The translations under genes were made by a program, and so were the position numbers. The notes below the pieces were generated by a model. It saw nothing but the letters and a program-made list of their open reading frames with translations. It did no database searches and had not been told where the DNA came from. 64,000 nucleotides of DNA from the NCBI RefSeq assembly GCF_000505545.1, contig NZ_AYTB01000007.1, forward strand, positions 428,902-492,901, read 5' to 3'. Below, one piece after another: positions 56,850 through 64,000 of this stretch. How positions within the stretch are numbered: position 1 is the first letter of the stretch; the number at the start of each line of letters is the position of its first letter. This DNA comes from Kurthia huakuii LAM0618 (GTDB lineage Bacteria; Bacillota; Bacilli; Bacillales_A; Planococcaceae).

Positions 56850-56879
56850 ACTATAGCATGAATTTCTTTTTATTGTCAA
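56850..56879 (-). promoter_or_regulatory. Promoter of csp
   Basis: TTGACA (minus strand, 56874-56879), 18-base spacer, TATAGT (56850-56855) with TGC before it (extended -10). Confidence 0.82.
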
Positions 56880-56904
56880 TTAATTGTGTCGTATAACGAT
56901 TTCA

Positions 56905-56933
56905 TTGAAGTAGGACATATTTTGTAGTAATGT
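56905..56933 (+). promoter_or_regulatory. Promoter of fhs
   Basis: TTGAAG (56905-56910), 17-base spacer, TAATGT (56928-56933), leaving a leader of about 43 bases. Confidence 0.55.
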
Positions 56934-56982
56934 AAGTCTAGAAAGATTCGAAGTACTCAGATAAAAGAAAGAGGGATCACAT

Positions 56983-58662
56983 ATGTCAAACGTTACAACA
57001 CCGCTATCTGATTTAGAAATTGCTAACAAAGCAACAATGCAACCAATTGATGAAATTGCAAAAGTAGCTGGAATTCCAGCCGCCGCGCTTGAATTATATG
57101 GAAAATATAAAGCGAAAATTGATGTGACACAGCTGAAAAATAAAACAGCAGCCGCAAAAGTTGTACTTGTTACAGCGATTAACCCTACGCCAGCTGGTGA
57201 AGGAAAATCAACTGTAACTGTAGGTTTAGCAGATGCGTTACACCAATTACAACGAAAAGTGATCGTTGCATTGCGTGAACCTTCTTTAGGGCCTGTAATG
57301 GGGATTAAAGGTGGCGCTACAGGTGGCGGTTATGCACAAGTTGTACCGATGGATGAAATCAACTTGCATTTCACAGGTGATTTGCATGCTATTACAACAG
57401 CAAATAATGCACTTGCAGCTCTTATCGATAATCATATCCATCGCGGAAACGAATTAAATATTGATCCTCGCCGTATTCTTTGGAAACGAGTACTAGATAT
57501 GAATGATCGTTCGTTACGGCATGTCATCGTTGGATTAGGTGGTCCTGCACAAGGTGTTCCACGTGAAGATGGTTTTGATATTACCGTTGCTTCTGAAATC
57601 ATGGCTATTTTCTGTTTAGCAACAGACTATGCTGATTTGAAAAAACGTATCGGTGAAATCGTTATCGGTTACACATACGATAAAGAACCTATTTTTGTAC
57701 GAGATTTAAAAGTAGAGGGTGCGCTAACATTATTATTAAAAGATGCGTTTAAACCAAACTTAGTACAAACATTAGAAGGGACACCTGCAATTATTCATGG
57801 TGGCCCATTTGCGAATATTGCGCACGGCTGTAACTCTGTACAGGCGACACAAACAGCGCGCAAACTTGCAGATATCATTGTTACAGAAGCCGGTTTTGGT
57901 GCCGATTTAGGTGCTGAAAAGTTCATGGATATTAAAGCAGTACAAGCAGGATTTAAACCAAATGCTGTCGTGATTGTCGCAACAACACGTGCGTTAAAAA
58001 TGCACGGTGGTGTCGATAAAAAAGAATTGAAAGCAGCAAACGCTGAAGCAGTTGCTGCCGGTATACAAAACTTAGCAAAACACGTAGACACGGTACGCGC
58101 GTTTGGCGTTGAGCCAATCATTGCATTAAATCGTTTTATTACGGATACGCAAGAAGAGTTAGATGTTGTTTTAAACTGGTGTGCAGAGCAAGGGGTTAAA
58201 ATTGCTTTAACAAATGTATGGGAACAAGGGGGAGCAGGTGGCCTTGAACTAGCACAAGCTGTACTAGATGTTCTAGCAACAGATAATAACTTCAAACCAA
58301 TTTATGATTTAGAAGATAGCGTTGAACAAAAAGTGCGTGCCATCGTGCAAAAAGTATATGGTGGTGCTGATGTAGCTTTTGCGGATACGGCAAAAAAACA
58401 GTTAGCAGATATCGAACGCTTTGGTTGGGACAACTTACCAATTTGCATGGCGAAAACACAATATTCACTATCAGATCAACCAAAATTATTAGGTCGCCCA
58501 GAAGGCTTTACGATTACAGTGCGTGAAGTTATTCCAAAACTAGGTGCCAAATTCCTCGTGTGTTTAACCGGCGATATTATGACAATGCCTGGATTACCAA
58601 AGGAACCAGCTGCACTTCGTATGGATATTGATGAAGATGGTAATGCGGTAGGTTTATTCTAA
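56983..58662 (+). CDS. fhs: Formate-tetrahydrofolate ligase
   Basis: Makes 10-formyl-THF from formate, THF and ATP. 559 residues. P-loop [12 protein letters not shown] at about 66-77, signature [14 protein letters not shown] near 107 and PGLPKEPAA near the end. ATG 56983 follows AGAGGGA. Single gene with its own promoter and terminator. Found in some but not all Bacillales; B. subtilis lacks it. Confidence 0.96.
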   Translation: MSNVTTPLSDLEIANKATMQPIDEIAKVAGIPAAALELYGKYKAKIDVTQLKNKTAAAKVVLVTAINPTPAGEGKSTVTVGLADALHQLQRKVIVALREPSLGPVMGIKGGATGGGYAQVVPMDEINLHFTGDLHAITTANNALAALIDNHIHRGNELNIDPRRILWKRVLDMNDRSLRHVIVGLGGPAQGVPREDGFDITVASEIMAIFCLATDYADLKKRIGEIVIGYTYDKEPIFVRDLKVEGALTLLLKDAFKPNLVQTLEGTPAIIHGGPFANIAHGCNSVQATQTARKLADIIVTEAGFGADLGAEKFMDIKAVQAGFKPNAVVIVATTRALKMHGGVDKKELKAANAEAVAAGIQNLAKHVDTVRAFGVEPIIALNRFITDTQEELDVVLNWCAEQGVKIALTNVWEQGGAGGLELAQAVLDVLATDNNFKPIYDLEDSVEQKVRAIVQKVYGGADVAFADTAKKQLADIERFGWDNLPICMAKTQYSLSDQPKLLGRPEGFTITVREVIPKLGAKFLVCLTGDIMTMPGLPKEPAALRMDIDEDGNAVGLF

Positions 58663-58667
58663 AATAT

Positions 58668-58708
58668 ATCAAGGCAATCGTCTTTACTTAGACGGTTGCC
58701 TTTTTTTA
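58668..58708 (+). terminator. Terminator of fhs
   Basis: AAGGCAATCGTCT (58671-58683) pairs with AGACGGTTGCCTT (58690-58702; one G-U), followed by T7 overall. Confidence 0.9.
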
Positions 58709-58772
58709 GTAGTAAGTAACCAACACGCTTTTTTTGTATTTCCATGTATAATGGTGAGGATGAGGTGAAAAG

Positions 58773-59402
58773 ATGACAACGACTGAACAATGCACGAAGC
58801 TCGTAAAAAAAGTGTACGCTTCTTTTGATGCAAGTCATGATTTTGAACATATTGAGCGCGTACTTGCAACAGCGCGTACGATTGCGGAGACAGAACCAAC
58901 TGCTAATCTACAAACGATTGAACTCGCCGTACTATTACATGATGTGAGCGATGCAAAATATACTACTTCTAAAGAAACGGAAGCTGCTATTTTAGCGCAA
59001 CTCCCACTAACGGTAGCAGAACGTCAGCGTGTACAACAAACGATTGCGGCGGTATCGTATCGTGGTGGCCATGAATTAGAAGCAACAACAATTGAAATGA
59101 AAATTGTGCGCGATGCAGATCGCCTAGATGCGTTAGGTGCCATTGGCATTGCGCGCGCCTTTGTATTTGGTGGAGCACATGGTAGTCTGATTTATGATGA
59201 TACAGAAGCAATTCATACATATGAATCGGAAGCGGCGTATCGTAAAAAGAATGGTGCTATTGTAACGCATTTTCACGAAAAATTATTGAAATTAAAAGAG
59301 TTGATGACGACAACATACGGAAAAATGCTAGCCAAGCAACGTCATCAATTTATGGTGCACTTTTTACAACAATTAAGCGCAGAAAGAGAAGGTAAATTAT
59401 GA
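58773..59402 (+). CDS. HD-domain phosphohydrolase (YedJ-like)
   Basis: 209 residues. Metal ligands of the HD fold: His22 and His26 region (SHDFEHIERV), His56-Asp57 (LLHDVSD) and Asp in RDADRLDALGAIGIAR. This pattern matches the YedJ/YpgQ type small nucleotide or phosphate-ester hydrolases. ATG 58773 follows GAGGTG. Overlaps the ABC-F gene by four bases, one operon. Confidence 0.88.
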   Translation: MTTTEQCTKLVKKVYASFDASHDFEHIERVLATARTIAETEPTANLQTIELAVLLHDVSDAKYTTSKETEAAILAQLPLTVAERQRVQQTIAAVSYRGGHELEATTIEMKIVRDADRLDALGAIGIARAFVFGGAHGSLIYDDTEAIHTYESEAAYRKKNGAIVTHFHEKLLKLKELMTTTYGKMLAKQRHQFMVHFLQQLSAEREGKL

Positions 59403-61285
59403 GTCATTTAATCGTAACGAATTTTACAAAAACAGTAGGCGATAAAACGCTATTTAATACTATTGACTTTACGTTAGTGGAAGGGGAACGCGCAGGATTA
59501 ATTGGCATTAATGGGACAGGGAAATCGACATTAATGGCGATTTTATCTGGAGAGTTAGAAACCGATACAATTGATATGGATCATCCAAAAAATTATCGTA
59601 TTGCGTACCTACCACAAAACCCAGTGTTCGATGAGCGTATGACAGTACTGCAAGCCGTTTTCACAGGAGATTCACCAATTCTTACGCTAAATCATGCTTA
59701 CGAGGAAGCATTGATCGCATTAAATGCTGATCCGATGAATGAACGCTTGCAGCAACAGTTATTTAAGTTACAACAACGCATGGATACGGAAAATGGTTGG
59801 GATATTAACGCGCTCGCTAAAACGGCATTAACCAAATTAGGAATTAGTGATTATGAGGCGATGGTTGGGAATTTATCAGGTGGACAACAAAAACGTGTAG
59901 CGCTTGCTAAAACATTAATCGAACCGGCAGATTTATATTTATTTGATGAGCCAACGAACCATTTAGATGTAGAATCGACAGAATGGTTAACGGAAATGAT
60001 TAATCGTTTAAAAGGTGCAGCGATTATTATTACGCATGATCGTTACTTTTTAGACAGTACTTCAACACAAATTTTTGAATTGGCAAATCAATCATTGTAT
60101 AAACATAGTGGGAATTATGGAGCTTATTTAGAAGCTAAAGCTATTCGTGAAGAAATGGATTTGGCGACAGAAGCAAAAAATCGCAACCGCTATCGTTCAG
60201 AGTTAAAATGGATTCGCCGTGGAGCGCAAGCGCGTTCGACAAAACAAAAAGCGCGTATTCAACGCTTTGAAGAGTTGTCAGATAACGTGCAAAAAGATAA
60301 CTCGAAAACGGATTTAGAAATGAATCTTGCAACAACACGTTTAGGTAAAAAAGTAATTGAAGGTCAACAAGTGACAAAAGGATTTGGCGACAAACAGCTA
60401 ATTGAATCATTTGATTTCTTATTGCAACAAGGAGATCGTATTGGGATTATTGGACCAAATGGTGCTGGGAAATCGACCTTATTAAAAATGCTAGCAAATG
60501 AAATTATGCCAGACATCGGTGTGATTGAAGTAGGATCGACCGTAAAGATTGCACATTTCACACAACATTTACCTGAAATGGACTCACATCAGCGGATGAT
60601 TGAATATATTCGTGAAACAGCTAATGATATTAAAGATGCAAATGGCGAACACTTTTCAGCCGCAGCAATGTTAGAACGATTCTTATTTCCGATGCATACG
60701 CATGGTTCACAAATTGGAAAGTTATCCGGTGGCGAGAAAAAACGTTTGCATTTATTGAAACTTTTAATGGAACAACCGAATGTACTCTTATTAGATGAGC
60801 CAACAAATGATTTAGATATTGAAACATTATCTGTACTTGAAGATTTTATCGAGCATTTTGCAGGTGTTGTTGTGACGATTTCCCATGATCGCTTTTTCTT
60901 AGATCGTATTGCGAAAAAATTATGGGTGTTAGATGGTCATGGAGGCTTAACGGAGTCTTTAGACGTCTATACTGATTTTTTAGCGAAGCAGCATACAGAA
61001 AAGCAACAAGCGCCAAAAGAAGAAAAAGTTGAAAAAGTAAAAGAAAAGCAGCCCAAAGCAGATAAGAAAAAGCTAAGCTTTAAAGAACAAAAGGAATGGC
61101 AAGAAATCGAAAGTATCATTGAAGAAGTTGAAAATGCGATTATAGATCATGAAGAGCAAATTTCAAAAGCAGGTGCTGATTTTACGCTATTACAACGATT
61201 AACAACGGAATTAGATGCGTTAAATGAGCGATATGAGCATTTAAGTGAACGTTATGATTACCTAAATGATATAGTAAACGGATAA
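59399..61285 (+). CDS. yfmR: ABC-F ATPase, Uup/YfmR type
   Basis: 628 residues, two ABC domains without membrane part. Walker A GINGTGKST (about 37) and GPNGAGKST (about 351), signatures LSGGQQKRVALA and LSGGEKKRLHLL, and a long C-terminal coiled coil (KADKKKLSFKEQKEWQEIES onward) as in Uup/YfmR. Works on the ribosome to relieve stalled peptides. Linked to the HD gene by ATGA and to cvfC by a 15-base gap. Confidence 0.9.
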   Translation: MSHLIVTNFTKTVGDKTLFNTIDFTLVEGERAGLIGINGTGKSTLMAILSGELETDTIDMDHPKNYRIAYLPQNPVFDERMTVLQAVFTGDSPILTLNHAYEEALIALNADPMNERLQQQLFKLQQRMDTENGWDINALAKTALTKLGISDYEAMVGNLSGGQQKRVALAKTLIEPADLYLFDEPTNHLDVESTEWLTEMINRLKGAAIIITHDRYFLDSTSTQIFELANQSLYKHSGNYGAYLEAKAIREEMDLATEAKNRNRYRSELKWIRRGAQARSTKQKARIQRFEELSDNVQKDNSKTDLEMNLATTRLGKKVIEGQQVTKGFGDKQLIESFDFLLQQGDRIGIIGPNGAGKSTLLKMLANEIMPDIGVIEVGSTVKIAHFTQHLPEMDSHQRMIEYIRETANDIKDANGEHFSAAAMLERFLFPMHTHGSQIGKLSGGEKKRLHLLKLLMEQPNVLLLDEPTNDLDIETLSVLEDFIEHFAGVVVTISHDRFFLDRIAKKLWVLDGHGGLTESLDVYTDFLAKQHTEKQQAPKEEKVEKVKEKQPKADKKKLSFKEQKEWQEIESIIEEVENAIIDHEEQISKAGADFTLLQRLTTELDALNERYEHLSERYDYLNDIVNG

Positions 61286-61300
61286 GAGGGGGATTTTTGA

Positions 61301-62419
61301 ATGCATATTAAATCAATTGAACCAACACCAAGTCCAAATACAATGAAAGTTATTTTAGATCAAGAATTACCATTTGGCACAGCACATAATTATAATAAAG
61401 AAACTGCCAAAACAGCACCAGAAATTATTCAAGAAATTATGAAAATTGATGGGGTTAAAGGTGTTTATCATGTGGCCGATTTTTTAGCAGTTGAACGTAT
61501 CGGAAAATTTGATTGGGAAACTATTTTAGTGGCTGTTCGCCAAGCGTTTGGCGAAGATGCAAAAGTAGTATCAGAACAAGGTCCAACAGAACATTTTGGT
61601 GAAGCATATGTTCATGTTCAAATGTTTAATGGTATTCCATTGCAAGTAAAAGTTTTTGACAATATGGAAGAGAAGCGTTTTGGTTTATCAACACGCTTTG
61701 TTGATGCATTTTCTGAAGCGATGAAAGCAGATGAAAACTATATTATGCAACGCAAATGGGTCGATTATGGTGTGCGTTATGGTAATAAGGACGAAGTAGG
61801 TGCTTCATTAGTTCAAGAATTAGAAGCAGCATTTCCTAATAGCCGTATTGCAGAACTTGTCGAAGCAAGCCAAGAGAATCGTACAGTACCAACGGCAAAA
61901 CGTAAAATTACTTTGGAAGAATTTCAAGTGGATGATTGGGAAAAACGATTCCAATTACTCGACCAAATACCAGACCCTGAAATAGAGGATATTCCAATGT
62001 TAGCAGCAGCGTTACGCGACGAAAAAATGTCGATTCGTCGCCTAGCAACAGTATATTTTGGTATGATTGAAGACACGGTAATCGTACCTTATTTAGTGGA
62101 CGCATTAAATGATAAATCAGCTTCTGTTCGTCGTACAGCCGGAGATTGTATGAGCGACTTAAGTTTTGTAGAGTTTGAAGCGGCAATGCAACACGCGTTG
62201 GCAGATAAAAATAAATTAGTTCGCTGGCGTGCAGCGATGTTCTTATATGAAACGGGAACTGAAAAATCATTACCTGCATTAGAAGCGGCAAGCGACGATA
62301 AAGAATTTGAAGTAAAATTACAAATTAAGATGGCCATCGAACGTATTACACAAGGTGAAGATGCAAAAGGTTCGATGTGGCGCCAAATGACTGAGATGCG
62401 CCAAAATAATAAAAATTAA
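61301..62419 (+). CDS. cvfC: CvfC/YpgR protein, NifU-N scaffold plus HEAT repeats
   Basis: 372 residues. An N-terminal Nfu_N-like scaffold domain (PTPSPNTMKVIL to about 90), a middle domain, and HEAT-like repeats from about 215 (EIEDIPMLAAALRDEKMSIR and later copies). Matches S. aureus conserved virulence factor C and B. subtilis YpgR. The lack of the C-terminal CxxC of NifU argues against cluster carriage. ATG 61301 follows AGAGGGGGA. Terminator after. Confidence 0.87.
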   Translation: MHIKSIEPTPSPNTMKVILDQELPFGTAHNYNKETAKTAPEIIQEIMKIDGVKGVYHVADFLAVERIGKFDWETILVAVRQAFGEDAKVVSEQGPTEHFGEAYVHVQMFNGIPLQVKVFDNMEEKRFGLSTRFVDAFSEAMKADENYIMQRKWVDYGVRYGNKDEVGASLVQELEAAFPNSRIAELVEASQENRTVPTAKRKITLEEFQVDDWEKRFQLLDQIPDPEIEDIPMLAAALRDEKMSIRRLATVYFGMIEDTVIVPYLVDALNDKSASVRRTAGDCMSDLSFVEFEAAMQHALADKNKLVRWRAAMFLYETGTEKSLPALEAASDDKEFEVKLQIKMAIERITQGEDAKGSMWRQMTEMRQNNKN

Positions 62420-62439
62420 TAAATGTATATAAATAAATT

Positions 62440-62479
62440 AAAAAAGTAGAAGTCACTCTATCGTGATTTCTACTTTTTT
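62440..62479 (+). terminator. Terminator of the HD-yfmR-cvfC operon
   Basis: AAAAAGTAGAAGTCAC pairs with GTGATTTCTACTTTTT (one G-U) around TCTATC. Confidence 0.9.
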
Positions 62480-62570
62480 AATCTAATAGCACCATTAAAA
62501 TAAATAGATGTACAATTTAAATGAATAAAAATACTTGTTTTAAATAAATAAATGGTTAATTGGTCTCTAA

Positions 62571-62599
62571 TTGACAGAGGGTATTGGTGGGTCTATAAT
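62571..62599 (+). promoter_or_regulatory. Perfect-consensus promoter of the small Cys-rich gene
   Basis: TTGACA (62571-62576), 17-base spacer, TATAAT (62594-62599): both hexamers are perfect. Expected to be a strong promoter unless repressed. Confidence 0.88.
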
Positions 62600-62636
62600 A
62601 ATAAAATGATGAATTCAATATTGTGAGGTGGAAATA

Positions 62637-62855
62637 ATGATTTGCGGAACATGTGCCTGCAAAAAAGACAAGGTGCTTACATCAAAAGTGTATCAAGTAG
62701 CAAGAGGGCAACTATTTGTTGTTGATATTCCTGCGACATTTTGTGAATGTGGCATTCATGTCTCACACTCGGTCGAAATGGAACTTGAAGAGTACATAGA
62801 TGAAAAAAATAGCTCTATAACAGGTGTTGTGCATTTATCTTATAATGAAATTTAA
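62637..62855 (+). CDS. Small Cys-rich protein resembling YgiT/MqsA zinc finger
   Basis: 72 residues. Cys3-x2-Cys6-x-Cys8 and Cys36-x-Cys38, with VYQVARGQLFVVDIPATFC between, echoing the N-terminal zinc domain of YgiT/MqsA antitoxins (C-x2-C, beta hairpin, VPA-xxC-x2-CG). The DNA-binding half of MqsA is absent and the second pair is C-x-C, so the match is partial. ATG 62637 lies six bases after GAGGTGG. Strong promoter, own terminator; no toxin gene beside it. Confidence 0.68.
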   Translation: MICGTCACKKDKVLTSKVYQVARGQLFVVDIPATFCECGIHVSHSVEMELEEYIDEKNSSITGVVHLSYNEI

Positions 62856-62857
62856 TA

Positions 62858-62899
62858 ATAAAAAAGGAGGAATCGCCATAGGGTAATTCCTCCTTTTTC
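62858..62899 (+). terminator. Terminator of the small Cys-rich gene
   Basis: AAAAAAGGAGGAAT pairs with ATTCCTCCTTTTT around CGCCATAGGGTA. Confidence 0.9.
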
Positions 62900-62904
62900 T
62901 TTTG

Positions 62905-64000
62905 GTGTTTATTGCAAAATAAAAGTGCAGACTTGTGCAAAGAATTTGTACAGAGTCCTGCACTATTTTTGTGCATAAAAAAAGACTTGCCAGCCACCCC
63001 AAGTCCCTCTACTGTTTAAGGTGTCGAAGCCAAAACAGGGAGGTAAGAAAGGATGCTAGCAATGTCTGAAGTTAATTGTATCAAAACATTACGAAACGAA
63101 AAAGGATTATCGATTACTGAAATCGCAAAAACAATGCAAGTCAATTGGCGTACTGCTAAAAAATATGGTGACGGGGATCAGCTCCCTCAAGAGAAAACTC
63201 ATTTAAAAAAAGGCATGATGTACGATGAAAAATGGGGAGAAATCGTAGTTGATTGGTTAGAAGAAGATTTAAAGCTCAAGAAAAAGTTACGACGAAAAAA
63301 CAAAAAAATATTTGAGGATCTAGTAAAAGAGGGTTTCCAAGGTTCTTACAGAACGGTTTGTAATTTTATTCAAGAATGGAAGGTGGCACAGGAAGAAGAA
63401 GCAGACAAAGGCCACGAACGCTTAGCACATCCAGAAGGAGAAGCTCAAGTAGACTTCGGTATCATGGAGGCAGTTCAAGATGGTGAAATATTGGATGTTC
63501 ACGCATTAATCATGTCATTTCCAGCAAGTAATACAGCATTTTCCGTACCAATGCCAAGCGAAAATTTAGAGTGCTTTTTAGGAGGACTTCAAGAGTTATT
63601 TAAACAGGCTGGAGGCGTTCCTTTGAGCATTCGAATTGATAACTTAACACCTGCGGTGAAAAAGGTGAGAAAAGGCGATTCAGAAGCAGAACTAACAGAA
63701 GCCTTTCGACATTTCCAGCAATATTATGGGTTCAAAGTGCAAGTGTGCAACCCACGCAAAGGAAATGAAAAAGGTCATGTAGAAGGTAAAGTAGGTTATG
63801 TTCGTTATAACTTCTTTAGCTTACCACCAGTCATAAAGGATCTGGAGGATTTAACAAATCAATTAGAACAACAATTAATCAATGATCGCCAACGGATACA
63901 TTATAAAAAAGAAGTGCTGATTGATGAGCTATGGCAGCAAGAGCAAAAGCAGTTAATCAAATTACCAGAAGAATCGTATCCAGTATTTAAGCAATTCCTA
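62905..64000 (+). mobile_element. IS21-family insertion sequence, left part (cut by the window end)
   Basis: Holds istA and a leader with several TGCA-centred repeats (GTGCAGACTTGTGCAAAG, TGCACTATTTTTGTGCA, 62927-62979) as expected for the multiple transposase sites at IS21 ends. The exact left tip cannot be fixed; it should lie between 62905 and 62930. The right end and istB are outside the window. Confidence 0.8.
63053..64000 (+). CDS. istA: IS21-family transposase IstA (partial)
   Basis: 316 codons visible, open to the window end. N-terminal helix-turn-helix (SITEIAKTMQVNWRTAKKY), then an RNase H-like integrase core with Asp in AQVDFG, Asp in RIDNLTPAVKK and Glu in GNEKGHVEGKVGYVR, the DDE triad of IS21 transposases. 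ATG 63053 lies nine bases after GGGAGG; ATG 63062 is an alternative. No stop or frame break is seen, so the element may be active. Confidence 0.92.
   Translation, partial: MLAMSEVNCIKTLRNEKGLSITEIAKTMQVNWRTAKKYGDGDQLPQEKTHLKKGMMYDEKWGEIVVDWLEEDLKLKKKLRRKNKKIFEDLVKEGFQGSYRTVCNFIQEWKVAQEEEADKGHERLAHPEGEAQVDFGIMEAVQDGEILDVHALIMSFPASNTAFSVPMPSENLECFLGGLQELFKQAGGVPLSIRIDNLTPAVKKVRKGDSEAELTEAFRHFQQYYGFKVQVCNPRKGNEKGHVEGKVGYVRYNFFSLPPVIKDLEDLTNQLEQQLINDRQRIHYKKEVLIDELWQQEQKQLIKLPEESYPVFKQFL

Overview
The window is a contiguous low-GC Firmicute (Bacillota) chromosome segment. Gene content and order follow the Bacillus subtilis aroB to rnpB region, but many genes that are standard there are missing. 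The divergence from B. subtilis and the absence of cotD-, ypjB- and ssp-type sporulation genes suggest the Caryophanaceae/Planococcaceae (Kurthia, Rummeliibacillus, Lysinibacillus relatives), possibly a non-sporulating member. That placement is inference. Most genes have clear Shine-Dalgarno sites and intrinsic terminators; GTG and TTG starts are common.

Region 1 (1-5328) is an aromatic amino acid operon: aroC end, aroB, aroH, hisC, tyrA, aroA, closed by a terminator. The trp genes that B. subtilis carries between aroH and hisC are absent. Region 2 (5400-18860) is ypiA, ypiB, ypjA, a YugP-type membrane protease, an SH3b-NlpC/P60 wall hydrolase preceded by a WalR-type box, a YitT-family protein (minus), then dapB, mgsA, bshA, cca, birA, dinG and ypmB. 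qcrABC, bshB1 and panBCD are absent from their usual places. Region 3 (18950-33633) holds asnS, dnaD-nth-ypoC, ponA-recU (minus), yppE-mrfA-mrfB (DNA repair), gpsB, the RNase P RNA gene, a PAS-GGDEF-EAL protein and an RlmL-type 23S rRNA methyltransferase.

Region 4 (33715-48517) holds a DinG/YpvA-like helicase with a frameshift, an unrecognised gene, cheX, a tiny Fur-box-controlled gene, the double-dynamin dynA, a rhodanese, a HAD phosphatase, a TerC protein, pepF, a divergent PurC-like gene, gdhA and a YqxD protein. Region 5 (48518-64000) begins with a decayed IS3-family remnant. It continues with a squalene/phytoene-synthase-like gene, an amidohydrolase, coaW, an RNase HI-like gene, ypeQ, an aspartokinase, a CNNM/CorC-type transporter, a cold-shock gene, fhs, an HD hydrolase, an ABC-F ATPase, cvfC/ypgR and a small Cys-rich protein. 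It ends in an IS21-family element cut by the window edge.

No defence island, prophage, CRISPR array, tRNA or rRNA operon was seen. The most unusual signals are non-canonical. One is a 30-codon gene with its own promoter, near-perfect Fur box and terminator (37250-37476). Another is a perfect 12-bp hairpin with a GCGA loop sitting between a strong Shine-Dalgarno and a TTG start, which would bring them to normal spacing (55146-55191). A nested CTGGGACA palindrome lies between ypoC and ponA, a 13-bp inverted repeat flanks the gdhA promoter, and a lone PurC-like protein has altered motif residues.
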